A model generated the notes under the pieces. It made no database searches. It had not been told where the DNA came from and saw nothing but the letters and a program-made list of their open reading frames with translations. From assembly GCF_900109355.1 (NCBI RefSeq), contig NZ_FOBF01000012.1, positions 1 through 64,000 on the forward strand: a DNA stretch of 64,000 nucleotides, in the 5' to 3' direction. The DNA is from Nonomuraea pusilla (lineage in GTDB: Bacteria; Actinomycetota; Actinomycetes; Streptosporangiales; Streptosporangiaceae). Of this stretch, positions 7,665-16,054 are shown piece by piece. The translations under genes were made by a program, and so were the position numbers. Each line of letters starts with the position of its first letter. Positions within the stretch are counted from its first letter, which is position 1.

Positions 7665-8144
7665 ATGACCATCGGGCGGATCTGGGACCGGCTGGCGGCG
7701 CTGATGAGCGTCGGCTCGGCCGAGCCCGAGCAGGTGTCGTGGAAGCTGAGGGCCAGGCCCACCTCCGTGGCCAAGGCGCGGCGGCTCACCCGCGACCGGC
7801 TCGCCTTCTGGGGACACGACGGGGAGATCGCGATCGTCGAGCTCCTCGTCAGCGAGCTGGTCACCAACGCGCTGCGGCGCGAGTGCGGGCCGGTGCGCCT
7901 CAGCCTCTCGGTCGAGGACGGCCTGCTGCGCTGCGAGGTCGAGGACGCCGACCCGGAGCTCCCGTGCATGCGCGCCGTCTGGCCCGACGACGAGAGCGGG
8001 CGCGGCCTGCACCTGGTGGACATGCTCGCCTGCTGCTGGGGCAGCGTCCGCACGCTGAAGGGGAAGGTCGTCTGGTTCGAGTTCCCGGTCGTCGGCCAGT
8101 GCGCGGAGCAGCCGCTGGAGGCACAGCCCGCCCTGGCCGCCTGA
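7665..8144 (+). CDS. RsbW/HATPase_c-like ATP-binding regulatory protein
   Basis: This 159-residue protein has the small GHKL kinase fold of anti-sigma/serine kinases. The N box is ELLVSELVTNALRRE, the G1-like loop is VEDADPELP and the G2 box is ESGRGLHLVDMLACCWG. The N-terminus (SWKLRARPTSVAKARRLTR) and the length fit the abundant actinobacterial RsbW-like family, which bind ATP and may phosphorylate anti-anti-sigma factors or sequester sigma factors. No antagonist gene is adjacent. A GTG at 7656 is an alternative start. It ends before two strong hairpins and converges with a STAND ATPase gene. Confidence 0.85.
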   Translation: MTIGRIWDRLAALMSVGSAEPEQVSWKLRARPTSVAKARRLTRDRLAFWGHDGEIAIVELLVSELVTNALRRECGPVRLSLSVEDGLLRCEVEDADPELPCMRAVWPDDESGRGLHLVDMLACCWGSVRTLKGKVVWFEFPVVGQCAEQPLEAQPALAA

Positions 8145-8156
8145 CCCCACGAGCTT

Positions 8157-8185
8157 GCGGGGCCGCCGCCGCGCCGCGGCCCCGC
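8157..8185. terminator. Hairpin terminator 1 after the RsbW-like gene
   Basis: A 10-bp perfect stem (GCGGGGCCGC / GCGGCCCCGC) with a 9-nt loop lies 12 bp after the stop codon at 8144, in a convergent intergenic gap. Confidence 0.7.
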
Positions 8186-8201
8186 ACCGAGGCCCCCGGG
8201 G

Positions 8202-8245
8202 GCGCCGGAGCCGACAGGTCACCCGTCTCGGGTCGGCTCCGGCGC
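8202..8245. terminator. Hairpin terminator 2 (convergent gap)
   Basis: A 14-bp perfect stem (GCGCCGGAGCCGAC / GTCGGCTCCGGCGC) with a 16-nt loop. Together with the hairpin at 8157-8185 it insulates the two convergent genes. The rest of the 175-bp gap shows nothing else. Confidence 0.7.
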
Positions 8246-8319
8246 AGCCCCCGGCCCCACCTCGACGGCCCGCCGCCTCAAGGGCGCGTGCCGCCGCCCA
8301 CCTCGCCCGTGCCGCCGCT

Positions 8320-10398
8320 TCAGGCGGCGGCTTCCTCCATCGCGGACGCGAGCGCCCGCTCCAGGCCCAGCCCCGCCCCCGCGCGGAACGCCGCCGCGTA
8401 CCCGCGCTCGCCCAGCGCCTCCCGCGCGGCCGCCACGCACCGCTCGTGCCCCTGGACGTGCGGCCACAGCCGGTCCGGCGAGGCCCCCATCGCCCGCCAC
8501 AGCGGCTCCACCGCGCCGAGCCCCCGCGCGGCGCGCCCGTGATCGCCGCGCGCCCCAGCGATCCAGGCCAGGACCTCCAGGCACTGGGCGAGCCCCCACC
8601 GGTCGCCGATCGCGCCCCTGAACGCGGCCGACTCGCGCATCAGCGCCTCGGCCCTGCGCCAGTCGCCGCGGTTCCAGGCGGCCAGCCCCACCGCGAACAG
8701 CGCGTACGCCCGTGACACCTCGGCATGGTGCGCCTCGGCCAGCGCGAGGAACCGCTCGCCCTGCTCGGCGACCCGCTCGGGGTGGGCGGCGGCGCCGTAC
8801 GCGGCGGTGTAGAAGAGGTTCAGCGCGAGCGCGTCGCGCTCGCCGCACGTCTCGTGCCGGGCGTGCGCCTCCTCCAGCAGCGCCAGCCCCCGCGCGGCGT
8901 CGCCAGCGGCGAACGCGGCCAGCCCGGCGGTCTGCACGGCGCACGCCAGCCCGGCGTCGTCCCCCAGCCGCCGCGCCAGGGAGGCGCACTCGCCGAGCGG
9001 CGGCTCCGCCGCGGCGAGGTCGCCCTGGTGGAGGGCGAGCAGCGCGCTCACCCACAGGCCCTCCACCCTGGAAAGGGACGGCTCGGGCGACAGGGACAGC
9101 GCGCGTCCCAGCCAGTGCCTGCCCTCGGTGAGCGACCCGGCGAGCAGCCAGTAACCCCACAGCCGGGCGGCCATCTCCAGCCCGGCGCGCGGCTGCCCCA
9201 GCAGGCCGAGGGACAGCTCGATCGCCACGCGGACGTTGGCCAGGTCGGCCTGGAGCCGCCGGTAGCGTTCGCGCTGGTCGGGGGCGAGCCGGTCGAGCCG
9301 GTTGGCCTCGACGAGGCGGCGGTGGTGGTCGAGGTAGCGGGGGCGCAGCGCCTCGGCGTCGTCGCGGGTGAGGCGTTCCAGCCCGTACGCGCGCACGCTC
9401 TCCATCATCCCGTACCGGGGGACGGCCTCCCGCGTCTCCGGCACGAGCACCGACTTGTCCACGAGCCCGGCGAGCAGGTCCACCACGTCCTCGCGGCCGA
9501 TCTCTCCTCCGCCGCAGACCGCCTCGACGGCCTCCAGTTCGGCGCCGCCCGCGAACATCGACAGCCTGCTCCACAGCCGCTGCTCGGCGGGGGAGCACAG
9601 CTCGTAGCTCCAGTCCAGGGTGCCGCGCAGCGACCGCCGGCGCGGCGGCCCCGGAAGGGTGCTCTCCTCCAGCACCTCGACGTGCCGGTCCAGCTCGCTG
9701 ACCAGCTGGTCGAGGGGGACCGTGCGCAGGCGCGCCGCGGCCAGCTCGATCGCCAGCGGTATCCCTTCGAGCCGGCGGGACAGCCTGGCCACCGCCGGGG
9801 CGTTCGCGGCGTCCACGGCGAACCCGGGCCGTGCCCGCGCGGCCCGCTGCTCGAAGAGCCGGACGGCGTCGTGGCGCGCGACGTCGCGTGCCGGGCCCTC
9901 GCGGGGCGGCACCGGCAGGGGCGGCACCCACAGCACCCGCTCGCCGGTCACGGTGAGCGCCTGGCGGCTGGTCACCAGGATCCGCAGGCGCGGGGCGCCC
10001 CGCAGCAGGCCGTGGACGAGGCGCGCGCACGGGTCCAGCAGGTGCTCGCAGTTGTCCAGCACCAGCAGCGTCCGGTGGCCGGCCAGGTAGTCGGCGAGCG
10101 TGTCGAGGGTGCTGGGGCCCGCCTCGCGCAGGCCGAGCGCCGCCGCGACCGCCGACTCCAGCAGGCCGCCGTCCTCCAGGCAGCCCAGGTCGACCGTCTC
10201 GACGCCGTCGGGGAACGTCCCGCGCAGGGCCTCGGCCGCCCACCTGGCCAGCCGGGACTTGCCGACCCCGCCGGTGCCGGTGAGGGTCAGCAGGCGGGTG
10301 CTCGACAGCGCCCGCCTGATGGCGGCCATCTCGTGCCTGCGGCCGACGATCGCGGGGGCCTCCAGGGTGGACGGCCCGCCCGGCCGTGGGCGGGACAT
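8320..10398 (-). CDS. STAND-type ATPase with TPR-like repeats, no DNA-binding domain
   Basis: This 692-residue protein has an NB-ARC-like module: Walker A TGTGGVGKSRLARW (about 40-53), Walker B TLLVLDNCEHLLD, sensor ILVTSRQAL and a winged part with GTLDWSYELCSPAEQRLW. A long alpha-helical, Ala/Leu-rich TPR-like half follows, to the end (ERALASAMEEAAA). It closely resembles the ATPase of the LuxR-type regulator at 13207-15585, but it stops after the TPRs without an HTH. It may act through another DNA-binding protein or be a truncated regulator. The ATG at 10398 follows GGAAGGAG eleven bases upstream; a longer reading adds 28 low-complexity residues. MFS and MerR genes lie upstream. Confidence 0.82.
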   Translation of the reverse strand: MSRPRPGGPSTLEAPAIVGRRHEMAAIRRALSSTRLLTLTGTGGVGKSRLARWAAEALRGTFPDGVETVDLGCLEDGGLLESAVAAALGLREAGPSTLDTLADYLAGHRTLLVLDNCEHLLDPCARLVHGLLRGAPRLRILVTSRQALTVTGERVLWVPPLPVPPREGPARDVARHDAVRLFEQRAARARPGFAVDAANAPAVARLSRRLEGIPLAIELAAARLRTVPLDQLVSELDRHVEVLEESTLPGPPRRRSLRGTLDWSYELCSPAEQRLWSRLSMFAGGAELEAVEAVCGGGEIGREDVVDLLAGLVDKSVLVPETREAVPRYGMMESVRAYGLERLTRDDAEALRPRYLDHHRRLVEANRLDRLAPDQRERYRRLQADLANVRVAIELSLGLLGQPRAGLEMAARLWGYWLLAGSLTEGRHWLGRALSLSPEPSLSRVEGLWVSALLALHQGDLAAAEPPLGECASLARRLGDDAGLACAVQTAGLAAFAAGDAARGLALLEEAHARHETCGERDALALNLFYTAAYGAAAHPERVAEQGERFLALAEAHHAEVSRAYALFAVGLAAWNRGDWRRAEALMRESAAFRGAIGDRWGLAQCLEVLAWIAGARGDHGRAARGLGAVEPLWRAMGASPDRLWPHVQGHERCVAAAREALGERGYAAAFRAGAGLGLERALASAMEEAAA

Positions 10399-10488
10399 GC
10401 GGCGCACCGCTCCTTCCGTCGTGCTGTCTCCGCCTTCCACGGTAGGAGCGCCACCTTCAGGTCCAGGGGGGCGTAACCCCATGCCGGG

Positions 10489-11748
10489 TCAAACCGGGGT
10501 CACGTCCTCGTCAGGACGGGCGGCGGGGGAGAGGGCCTGATCCCGGGCCAGACGCCGCGCCAGGTTCGGGAAGCCGTGCCGACGGGACGTCACCGTCACC
10601 AGGAAGGCCGCCGCGACGAGGACGAGGGCCCACCACGGCAACGATCCGCTGCCCGCCGTGCCGAGGAGGACGCCGCCCGCGGCGGCTCCGCCGGCGATGC
10701 CGATGTTCCAGCAGGTGACGATCAGGGACTGGGCGACGTCGCCCGCCGCTCCGGCCGCTTCGGCGGAGGCGGTCTGCAGGACGGTGGCGGCCCCGCCGAA
10801 ACCCGCGCCCCAGATCGCGGCGCTGACGTACACGAGCGCGGGAACGTCCCCGAGCAGGCCCAGCAGCAGCGCGGCGGCGGCGAACAGGGAGCAGCCGGCG
10901 ATCATGAGCCGGCGCAGGTGCCGGTCGACGAGGGCCCCGGTGGCGAGGATGCTCCCCAGGGAGGCGACGCCGAAGGTGAGCAGCACCACGTCGACGCGGT
11001 CGGCCAGGCCGACCGGGCCGAGGAAGGGCGCGATGTAGGTGTACAGGAGGTTGTGCGCGAGCACGAACGTCAGCGTCACCGTCAGCACCGGCGCCACGCC
11101 GGGGATCGCCGGCACCTTGCGGAGGGGGAGCCTGCTCTCCCGGACGGCGCCCGGGAAGGAGGGGACCGCGAGGATCACCCAGACGACGAGGGCCAGGCTC
11201 AGCAGGGTCATGATCCCGAACGTGGACCGCCAGCCGACGAGCCCGGCCAGGGACGTCCCGGCGGGCACGCCGATCGACAGCGCCACCGGCGTGCCCGCCA
11301 TCGCGACCGCCGTGGCCCTGCCGCGCCGCTCGGCCGGCACCATGCGGCGCGCGTATCCGGCGACCAGGGCCCACAGCAGACCGGCCACGACCCCGGCGAG
11401 GAAGCGCGCGGTCATCGTGAGCGGGTAGCTGCTCGAGACGGCTGTGACCGTGTTGGCCAGTGCGAATCCGCTGATCGCGGTCAGCAGCAGCCGCCTGCGT
11501 GGCCACGTCGCCGTCGCCGCCGTCAGGGGAACCGCCGCCAGCAGCGAGCCGACGGCGTAGACCATCACGGACTGCCCGGCGGCGGACTCGCTCACACCGA
11601 GATCGGCGCTCATCGCCGGCAGGATGCCCGCGGGAAGCGCCTCGGTCATGATCGTGACGAACCCGGCGGTCGCGAGCGCGAGGAGGCCCGCCAGCGGGAG
11701 GCGATCATCGCGTGGTGACGGGCGCCTGAAGCGCGTGGCATGAGTCAT
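10489..11748 (-). CDS. MFS efflux transporter, DHA1 (AraJ/CmlR-like)
   Basis: This 419-residue protein has twelve predicted helices. It carries the DHA1 signatures TEALPAGILPAMSADLGVS in helix 1 and RFLAGVVAGLLWALVAGYARR around helices 4-5, with the motif-C-like GTPVALSIGVPAG in helix 5. Such proteins are proton-driven drug or sugar exporters of the cytoplasmic membrane. It is divergent from a MerR gene. Its promoter has a TTGACC -35 and TCAACG -10 separated by 19 bp, and the -10 ends nine bases before the ATG, so the transcript would be nearly leaderless. The MerR protein is therefore the expected activator, with an exported compound as the likely inducer. Confidence 0.88.
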   Translation of the reverse strand: MTHATRFRRPSPRDDRLPLAGLLALATAGFVTIMTEALPAGILPAMSADLGVSESAAGQSVMVYAVGSLLAAVPLTAATATWPRRRLLLTAISGFALANTVTAVSSSYPLTMTARFLAGVVAGLLWALVAGYARRMVPAERRGRATAVAMAGTPVALSIGVPAGTSLAGLVGWRSTFGIMTLLSLALVVWVILAVPSFPGAVRESRLPLRKVPAIPGVAPVLTVTLTFVLAHNLLYTYIAPFLGPVGLADRVDVVLLTFGVASLGSILATGALVDRHLRRLMIAGCSLFAAAALLLGLLGDVPALVYVSAAIWGAGFGGAATVLQTASAEAAGAAGDVAQSLIVTCWNIGIAGGAAAGGVLLGTAGSGSLPWWALVLVAAAFLVTVTSRRHGFPNLARRLARDQALSPAARPDEDVTPV

Positions 11749-11757
11749 GAGCCGTAT

Positions 11758-11790
11758 CGTTGATGCTTCACATCAATGTGAAGGTCAACG
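11758..11790. promoter_or_regulatory. Bidirectional MerR-type promoter/operator with a shared 19-bp spacer
   Basis: On the + strand TTGATG (11760-11765), a 19-bp spacer and TCAACG (11785-11790) face merR. On the - strand TTGACC (11788-11783), a 19-bp spacer and TCAACG (11763-11758) face the MFS gene. The spacer holds the perfect inverted repeat CTTCACAT-CA-ATGTGAAG (11766-11783). An overlong 19-bp spacer with an internal dyad is the hallmark of MerR-activated promoters. Confidence 0.8.
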
Positions 11791-11825
11791 CGCCGGCCCC
11801 TGGAGTCGAGAGTGAGGGTGGTCAC

Positions 11826-12188
11826 ATGCGCATCGGCGAACTCGCGAAGCTGACGGACACGCCGACCCGGTTGCTGCGGTACTACGAGGAGCAGGGCCTG
11901 ATAGAGCCGCACCGGCGGGAGAACGGGTACCGCGACTACGACGACTACCTGGTCGACCGCGTCATCCAGATCCGCGGCCTGCTCGACGCCGGACTCCCCA
12001 CCCGCATCATCAAGCAGATCCTGCCCTGCCTGGACAAGCCCCGCACCATCCACTTCGCCGACGCCACCCCGGAGATGCTGGCCACGCTGGAACGCGAGCG
12101 CGACCGCATGACCCGCCGCATCACCTGCCTCAGCCGCAATCGCGACGCCATCGACGACTACCTGAGAACCGTCAGGGCTCTGGCGTGA
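11826..12188 (+). CDS. MerR-family transcriptional regulator
   Basis: This 120-residue protein has the MerR winged helix at the N-terminus (MRIGELAKLTDTPTRLLRYY, then EEQGLIEPHRRENGYRDYD). A dimerisation coiled coil follows (about 75-118, LATLERERDRMTRRITCLSRN). The effector region is very short, so it is a small MerR without an obvious ligand domain. There are two cysteines (LPCLDK, ITCLSR) but not a metal-site arrangement I recognise. It has a 35-nt leader with a GAGGG ribosome site, unlike its leaderless targets. It sits between the pump and a hydrolase gene, and both carry matching promoter sites. Confidence 0.92.
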   Translation: MRIGELAKLTDTPTRLLRYYEEQGLIEPHRRENGYRDYDDYLVDRVIQIRGLLDAGLPTRIIKQILPCLDKPRTIHFADATPEMLATLERERDRMTRRITCLSRNRDAIDDYLRTVRALA

Positions 12189-12244
12189 CGAGCCGTCGGC
12201 CGCCTGGCCCTCGTGGCGGCGAGCAGGAGTGGCCGGGCCCCGTC

Positions 12245-12275
12245 TTGACCCTCACACTTGTGTGAAGGTTCTACC
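12245..12275 (+). promoter_or_regulatory. Second MerR-type promoter, in front of the alpha/beta hydrolase
   Basis: TTGACC (12245-12250), a 19-bp spacer and TCTACC (12270-12275), with a dyad TCACAC-TT-GTGTGA in the spacer. The architecture and half-site (TTCACA/TGTGAA) match the site at 11758-11790. Only eight bases lie between the -10 and the ATG at 12284. Confidence 0.75.
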
Positions 12276-12283
12276 GTCCAGGC

Positions 12284-13084
12284 ATGACGACGCACCACAT
12301 CTGGCACACCACGCGTGGCGAGGGCATCCCCCTGGTCATGATCCACGGCTACACCATCGACCATCGGCTGCTCCTGCCGCTCGAACCCGTCTTCGACCGG
12401 CGCCCCGGGTGGCGGCGCCTCTACCTCGACCTCCCCGGGCACGGCAGGAGCCCTCGGCTGCCCGGCACGACGTCCGCGGCGGCCCTCGCGGAAGCCGTCG
12501 CCGACTGGGTGGCCGACACCGTGGGCGACGAGCCGTTCGCCGTGCTCGGCCAGTCGTTCGGCGGGCAGATCGCCCGTGCGGTCACCGCGCGGTTCGGCCG
12601 GCAGGTGCTCGGCTCCGCCCTGCTCGCCCCCGTCGTACGGTGGGGCGCCGAACGGACCCTGCCGGACGTGACCACCCTTGAGCGCGACGAGGCGCTCCTG
12701 GCAGGACTGCCCGCCGAGGACCGCGACCTGTTCGGTCTCGTCATGGCGCGCCTCACCCGGTCCGACCACGAACTGTTCACCCGTCACCTCCTCCCCGGCT
12801 GGCGGGCCCACGATCGCGGGGCCGCGGCCGAACTGGAGGCGGACTTCCTGCTCCCCGAGTGGCCGGAGAGGCACGCGCCCGCCCATCAGGGGGCGCACCT
12901 GCTGGTGACCGCTCGGCAGGACGCGCTCGTGGGGTGGGAGGACCAGATGGAGCTGCTCGGCCACTATCCGCACATGTCCGCTGCGATCCTCGACGGGGCC
13001 GGCCACAACCCGCAGGTCGAGGTCGCCGGGAGAGTCCACGACCTCGTCGCCCACTGGCTGGATGCCCTGCGTCAGGGGGCGTAG
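12284..13084 (+). CDS. Alpha/beta hydrolase in the MerR regulon
   Basis: This 266-residue alpha/beta hydrolase has the oxyanion block MIHGYTIDH and LDLPGHGRSP, the nucleophile elbow GQSFGG (Ser91), the acid in ARQDALVG (Asp213) and the base in GAGHNPQ (His241). There is no signal peptide, so it is cytoplasmic. The substrate is unknown; esters, lactones and amides are all possible. Control by the MerR site shared with the adjacent efflux pump suggests the pair inactivates and exports the same inducing compound. The mRNA is probably leaderless, since the -10 is eight bases before the ATG. Confidence 0.88.
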   Translation: MTTHHIWHTTRGEGIPLVMIHGYTIDHRLLLPLEPVFDRRPGWRRLYLDLPGHGRSPRLPGTTSAAALAEAVADWVADTVGDEPFAVLGQSFGGQIARAVTARFGRQVLGSALLAPVVRWGAERTLPDVTTLERDEALLAGLPAEDRDLFGLVMARLTRSDHELFTRHLLPGWRAHDRGAAAELEADFLLPEWPERHAPAHQGAHLLVTARQDALVGWEDQMELLGHYPHMSAAILDGAGHNPQVEVAGRVHDLVAHWLDALRQGA

Positions 13085-13206
13085 CCGTTCCATCCGGCCC
13101 GCCTGGGAACTCGGAGGGGAACCCGGAAACGGGCGGCGCATAAACTCGAAAGCGACGGTCCGATTCCGGGAACCGGTGACCTGCCCGGACGAGCCGTCCC
13201 GAGGCG

Positions 13207-15585
13207 GTGATGACAGAAGTGACACGCGCCTCCCGGCGCCGCCCCACGGGCAGGCTGCCGGCCGAGGTGACGAGTTTCGTGGGCCGACGGCACGAGGTGT
13301 CCGAGGTCAAGCGACTGCTGTCGAGTTCGCGCGCCGTGACGCTCGCCGGGATGGGCGGCGTGGGCAAGACCAGGCTCGCGCAGCGCGTCGGGCAGGAGGT
13401 GTGCCGGGCCTTCCGCGACGGCGTGTGGCTGGTCGAGCTGGCCGCCCTGGAGAACCCCGGCATGCTGCCGAGGGTGGTGCTGGAGGGCCTGGAGGTCCGC
13501 GACCGCACCGCCAGCCCGCCCATGCAGGTGCTCGTCGACCACCTGCGCGGGAAGCAGGCGCTGGTGATCCTCGACAACTGCGAGCACCTGGTCGAGGCGT
13601 GCGCGACCCTGGTGGGGACCCTCCTGCGCGCCGCCCCCGAGCTGCGCGTCCTCGCCACCAGCCGGCAGGCGCTCGGCATCGCGGGCGAGAGCACCATGCC
13701 GGTGTCGACGCTCCCGCTGCCCGAGCCGGGCGGGCCCAGGCCGTCCGTCGAGTCGCTCATGCAGTGGGACGCGGTGCGGCTGTTCACCGAACGCGCCCAG
13801 GCCGTGCTGCCGACGTTCACCGTCACCCCCGGCAACCAGGACCAGGTCACCGAGATCTGCCGCCTCCTCGACGGCCTCCCGCTCGGGATCGAGCTGGCCG
13901 CCGTCCGCCTGCGGGCGCTGTCCGTCCAGCAGCTGCTCGACCGGCTCGACGACCGGTTCCGCCTGCTCACCTCGGGCTCGCGCGCCACCCTGCCCCGTCA
14001 CCAGACGCTGCGCGCCCTCATCGACTGGAGCTACGGGCTGTGCTCCGAGAAGGAGCGGCTGCTGTGGGACCGCGTGTCGGTGTTCGCCGGCGACCTCGAC
14101 CTGGACGCCGCGGAGGCCGTCTGCTCCGGCGACGGACTGGCCCGCGAGGAGATCATGGACCTGGTGATCGGCCTGGTGGAGAAGTCCGTCCTGATCAGGG
14201 AGGAGCACCGGCCGGGCGTGCGGTACCGGCTGCTCGACACCGTCCGCCAGTACGGCCGCGAGCGGCTCGCCGAGTCGGGCCAGGAGGGCGCGCTGCGGAG
14301 GCGCCACCGCGACTACTACCGCGACCTGGCCGCCCGCGCCAGGCGGGAGCTGTTCGGCCCCGCCCAGGTGGACTGGTTCACCCGCCTCCACCTCGAACAC
14401 GCCAACCTGCGCACCGCGCTCGAACACAGCGTGACGGAACAGGACGAGGCCAGGACCGGCCTCGCCATGGCCTCCGACCTGCTCTACCACTGGATCACCA
14501 GTTACTACCTGGGCGAAGGCAGGAACTGGCTGGAGCGGCTGCTCGCCGCCCACACCGAGAAGGACGACGTCCGCGGCCGCGGCCTGTGGGCCGCCGCCTG
14601 GCTGGCCGTCCTCGAGGCCGACACCGACTCCGCCGCCCGCCTGCTCGACGAGAGCCGCCGCATCGGCGACCTGCTCGGGGACGAGTCCGTCCGCGCGTAC
14701 GTGGCCCTCTACTCCGGGATGATCGAGATGTGGCGCGGCGAGACGCGGGCCGCGGTCGGGCTGTACGAGGAGGCGCTGGCCGGGCACCGCGCCTGCGGCG
14801 ACCCCGCCGGCACCGCGCTGGCGCTCATCCGGCTGTCGCTCGCCTGCTCCTTCCTCGGCGACTCGCCACGGGCCATCGCGCTGGGGGAGGAGTGCCTGGC
14901 CCTGTGCGACGCGCACGGGGAGGGCTGGCACCGGGCGTACACGACGATGGCGCTCGGCGTGGAGGTGTGGCGGCAGGGCGACGCCGACCGGGCCGCCGAC
15001 CTGGAGAAGCAGAGCCTCGCCTTCAACCGCTCGCTGGACGACCCGCTCGGCGCCGGCGTCAACCTGGAGGTGCTGGCCTGGATCGCGGCCACGCAGGGGC
15101 ACTTCCAGCGGGCCGCCCGGCTGCTCGGCGCCGTCGACACCCTCTGGCGCACCACGGGGGCCTCACTGTCCGGATACGGGCACCTGGCCGAGTACCACGA
15201 CGCCTGCGAGCGGGCCACCGGCGACGCGCTCGGCGAGCAGGCGTACGCGGCGGCCTTCACGCGGGGCGCCCGCCTGCCCTACGACGACGCGCTCGGCTAC
15301 GCGCTGCAGGAGGACACGAAGGAGGAGGGAGCCCAGGACAGGAAGCCCGGCCGAGCCGACCAGCAGCCGCTGACCAGGCGCGAGATGGAGATCGCCCAGC
15401 TCGTCGCCCAGGGCATGACCAACAAGGAGATCGCGGCGACGCTGGTGATCGCGCAGCGCACCGCCGAGGGGCACGTCGAGCACATCCTCACCAAGCTCGG
15501 CTTCAACTCGCGCGCCCAGGTCGCCGGCTGGATCGGCGCGCGCAACCGCGCCGCCGAGGAGCCCCCCGGCGACGCTCCGGCCTGA
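13207..15585 (+). CDS. LuxR-family STAND regulator (ATPase, TPR, C-terminal HTH)
   Basis: This 792-residue protein has, in order: an NB-ARC-like ATPase with Walker A GMGGVGKTRLAQRV (about 48-61) and Walker B ALVILDNCEHLVE; the winged region LRALIDWSYGLCSEKERLLW; a TPR-rich middle (about 380-690); and a LuxR HTH (about 722-785, LTRREMEIAQLVAQGMTNK, IAQRTAEGHVEHIL). Proteins of this build are ATP-dependent transcription regulators, often of secondary metabolism or stress genes. The start GTG-ATG at 13207/13210 follows GAGGCG. It is a clear paralogue of the HTH-less ATPase at 8320-10398. The target genes are not evident from the sequence. Confidence 0.9.
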   Translation: MMTEVTRASRRRPTGRLPAEVTSFVGRRHEVSEVKRLLSSSRAVTLAGMGGVGKTRLAQRVGQEVCRAFRDGVWLVELAALENPGMLPRVVLEGLEVRDRTASPPMQVLVDHLRGKQALVILDNCEHLVEACATLVGTLLRAAPELRVLATSRQALGIAGESTMPVSTLPLPEPGGPRPSVESLMQWDAVRLFTERAQAVLPTFTVTPGNQDQVTEICRLLDGLPLGIELAAVRLRALSVQQLLDRLDDRFRLLTSGSRATLPRHQTLRALIDWSYGLCSEKERLLWDRVSVFAGDLDLDAAEAVCSGDGLAREEIMDLVIGLVEKSVLIREEHRPGVRYRLLDTVRQYGRERLAESGQEGALRRRHRDYYRDLAARARRELFGPAQVDWFTRLHLEHANLRTALEHSVTEQDEARTGLAMASDLLYHWITSYYLGEGRNWLERLLAAHTEKDDVRGRGLWAAAWLAVLEADTDSAARLLDESRRIGDLLGDESVRAYVALYSGMIEMWRGETRAAVGLYEEALAGHRACGDPAGTALALIRLSLACSFLGDSPRAIALGEECLALCDAHGEGWHRAYTTMALGVEVWRQGDADRAADLEKQSLAFNRSLDDPLGAGVNLEVLAWIAATQGHFQRAARLLGAVDTLWRTTGASLSGYGHLAEYHDACERATGDALGEQAYAAAFTRGARLPYDDALGYALQEDTKEEGAQDRKPGRADQQPLTRREMEIAQLVAQGMTNKEIAATLVIAQRTAEGHVEHILTKLGFNSRAQVAGWIGARNRAAEEPPGDAPA

Positions 15586-15601
15586 CGACCGGCCGCCGGG
15601 G

Positions 15602-15829
15602 TCAGGTGGGCCGCTCGCCCGCGGCGATGGCCTTGACCTGGTCGGCCGTCATCCGCTTGCCGCCGACCGCCCAGTCGCCGCCCTTGACCTCCTCCAGGAT
15701 GACCAGCGTCAGCGAGCGCATGTTCTCGCCCTCGACGGCCACCATCGCTTCGGTCAGCCTCTCCACCATCTCGGCCTTCTGCGCTTCGCTGAACACGCCC
15801 TCGATGAGCTTCACGGTGACGAGCGGCAT
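15602..15829 (-). CDS. 4-oxalocrotonate tautomerase family protein
   Basis: This is a 75-residue protein. It begins MPLVTVKLIEGVFSEAQKAE, so after removal of Met the catalytic N-terminal proline is exposed, as this family requires. MVERLTEAMVAVEG and LTLVILEEVKGGDW are the matching helix and strand. The length fits the small-subunit tautomerases (about 62-76 residues). It would catalyse keto-enol tautomerisation of an alpha-keto acid or a related promiscuous reaction. It stands alone, converging with the LuxR/STAND gene only 16 bp away and with no catabolic genes next to it, so the physiological substrate is unknown. Confidence 0.9.
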   Translation of the reverse strand: MPLVTVKLIEGVFSEAQKAEMVERLTEAMVAVEGENMRSLTLVILEEVKGGDWAVGGKRMTADQVKAIAAGERPT

Positions 15830-16054
15830 GAGTCCGGCCCCCCTCTGACGTCGCGGTACGCCCCCCGGCACCCGCGCCGACCAGCCGACCTGCCCGCACC
15901 CGCGCCGGGCAAACCCGCCGCCGGCCGAGTCGCGGAGCTGACGGACGCGGTGGGGCGGGGCGGTGGCGGGCCGGTGCCTAGACTGGGAGGTGTCGAGCCT
16001 CCGGGCGGGCCCGTCCAGCACCACGCCGGGCCCGGCCGGAGCCGGGAGGCCGCC

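Noticed and set aside
10399..10482. Extended N-terminus of the HTH-less STAND protein
   Set aside because: The extra 28 residues are low-complexity and would place the start away from the GGAAGGAG site.
12189..12283. T-box or riboswitch before the hydrolase
   Set aside because: The leader is only a few nucleotides long. The visible signals are a MerR-type promoter.
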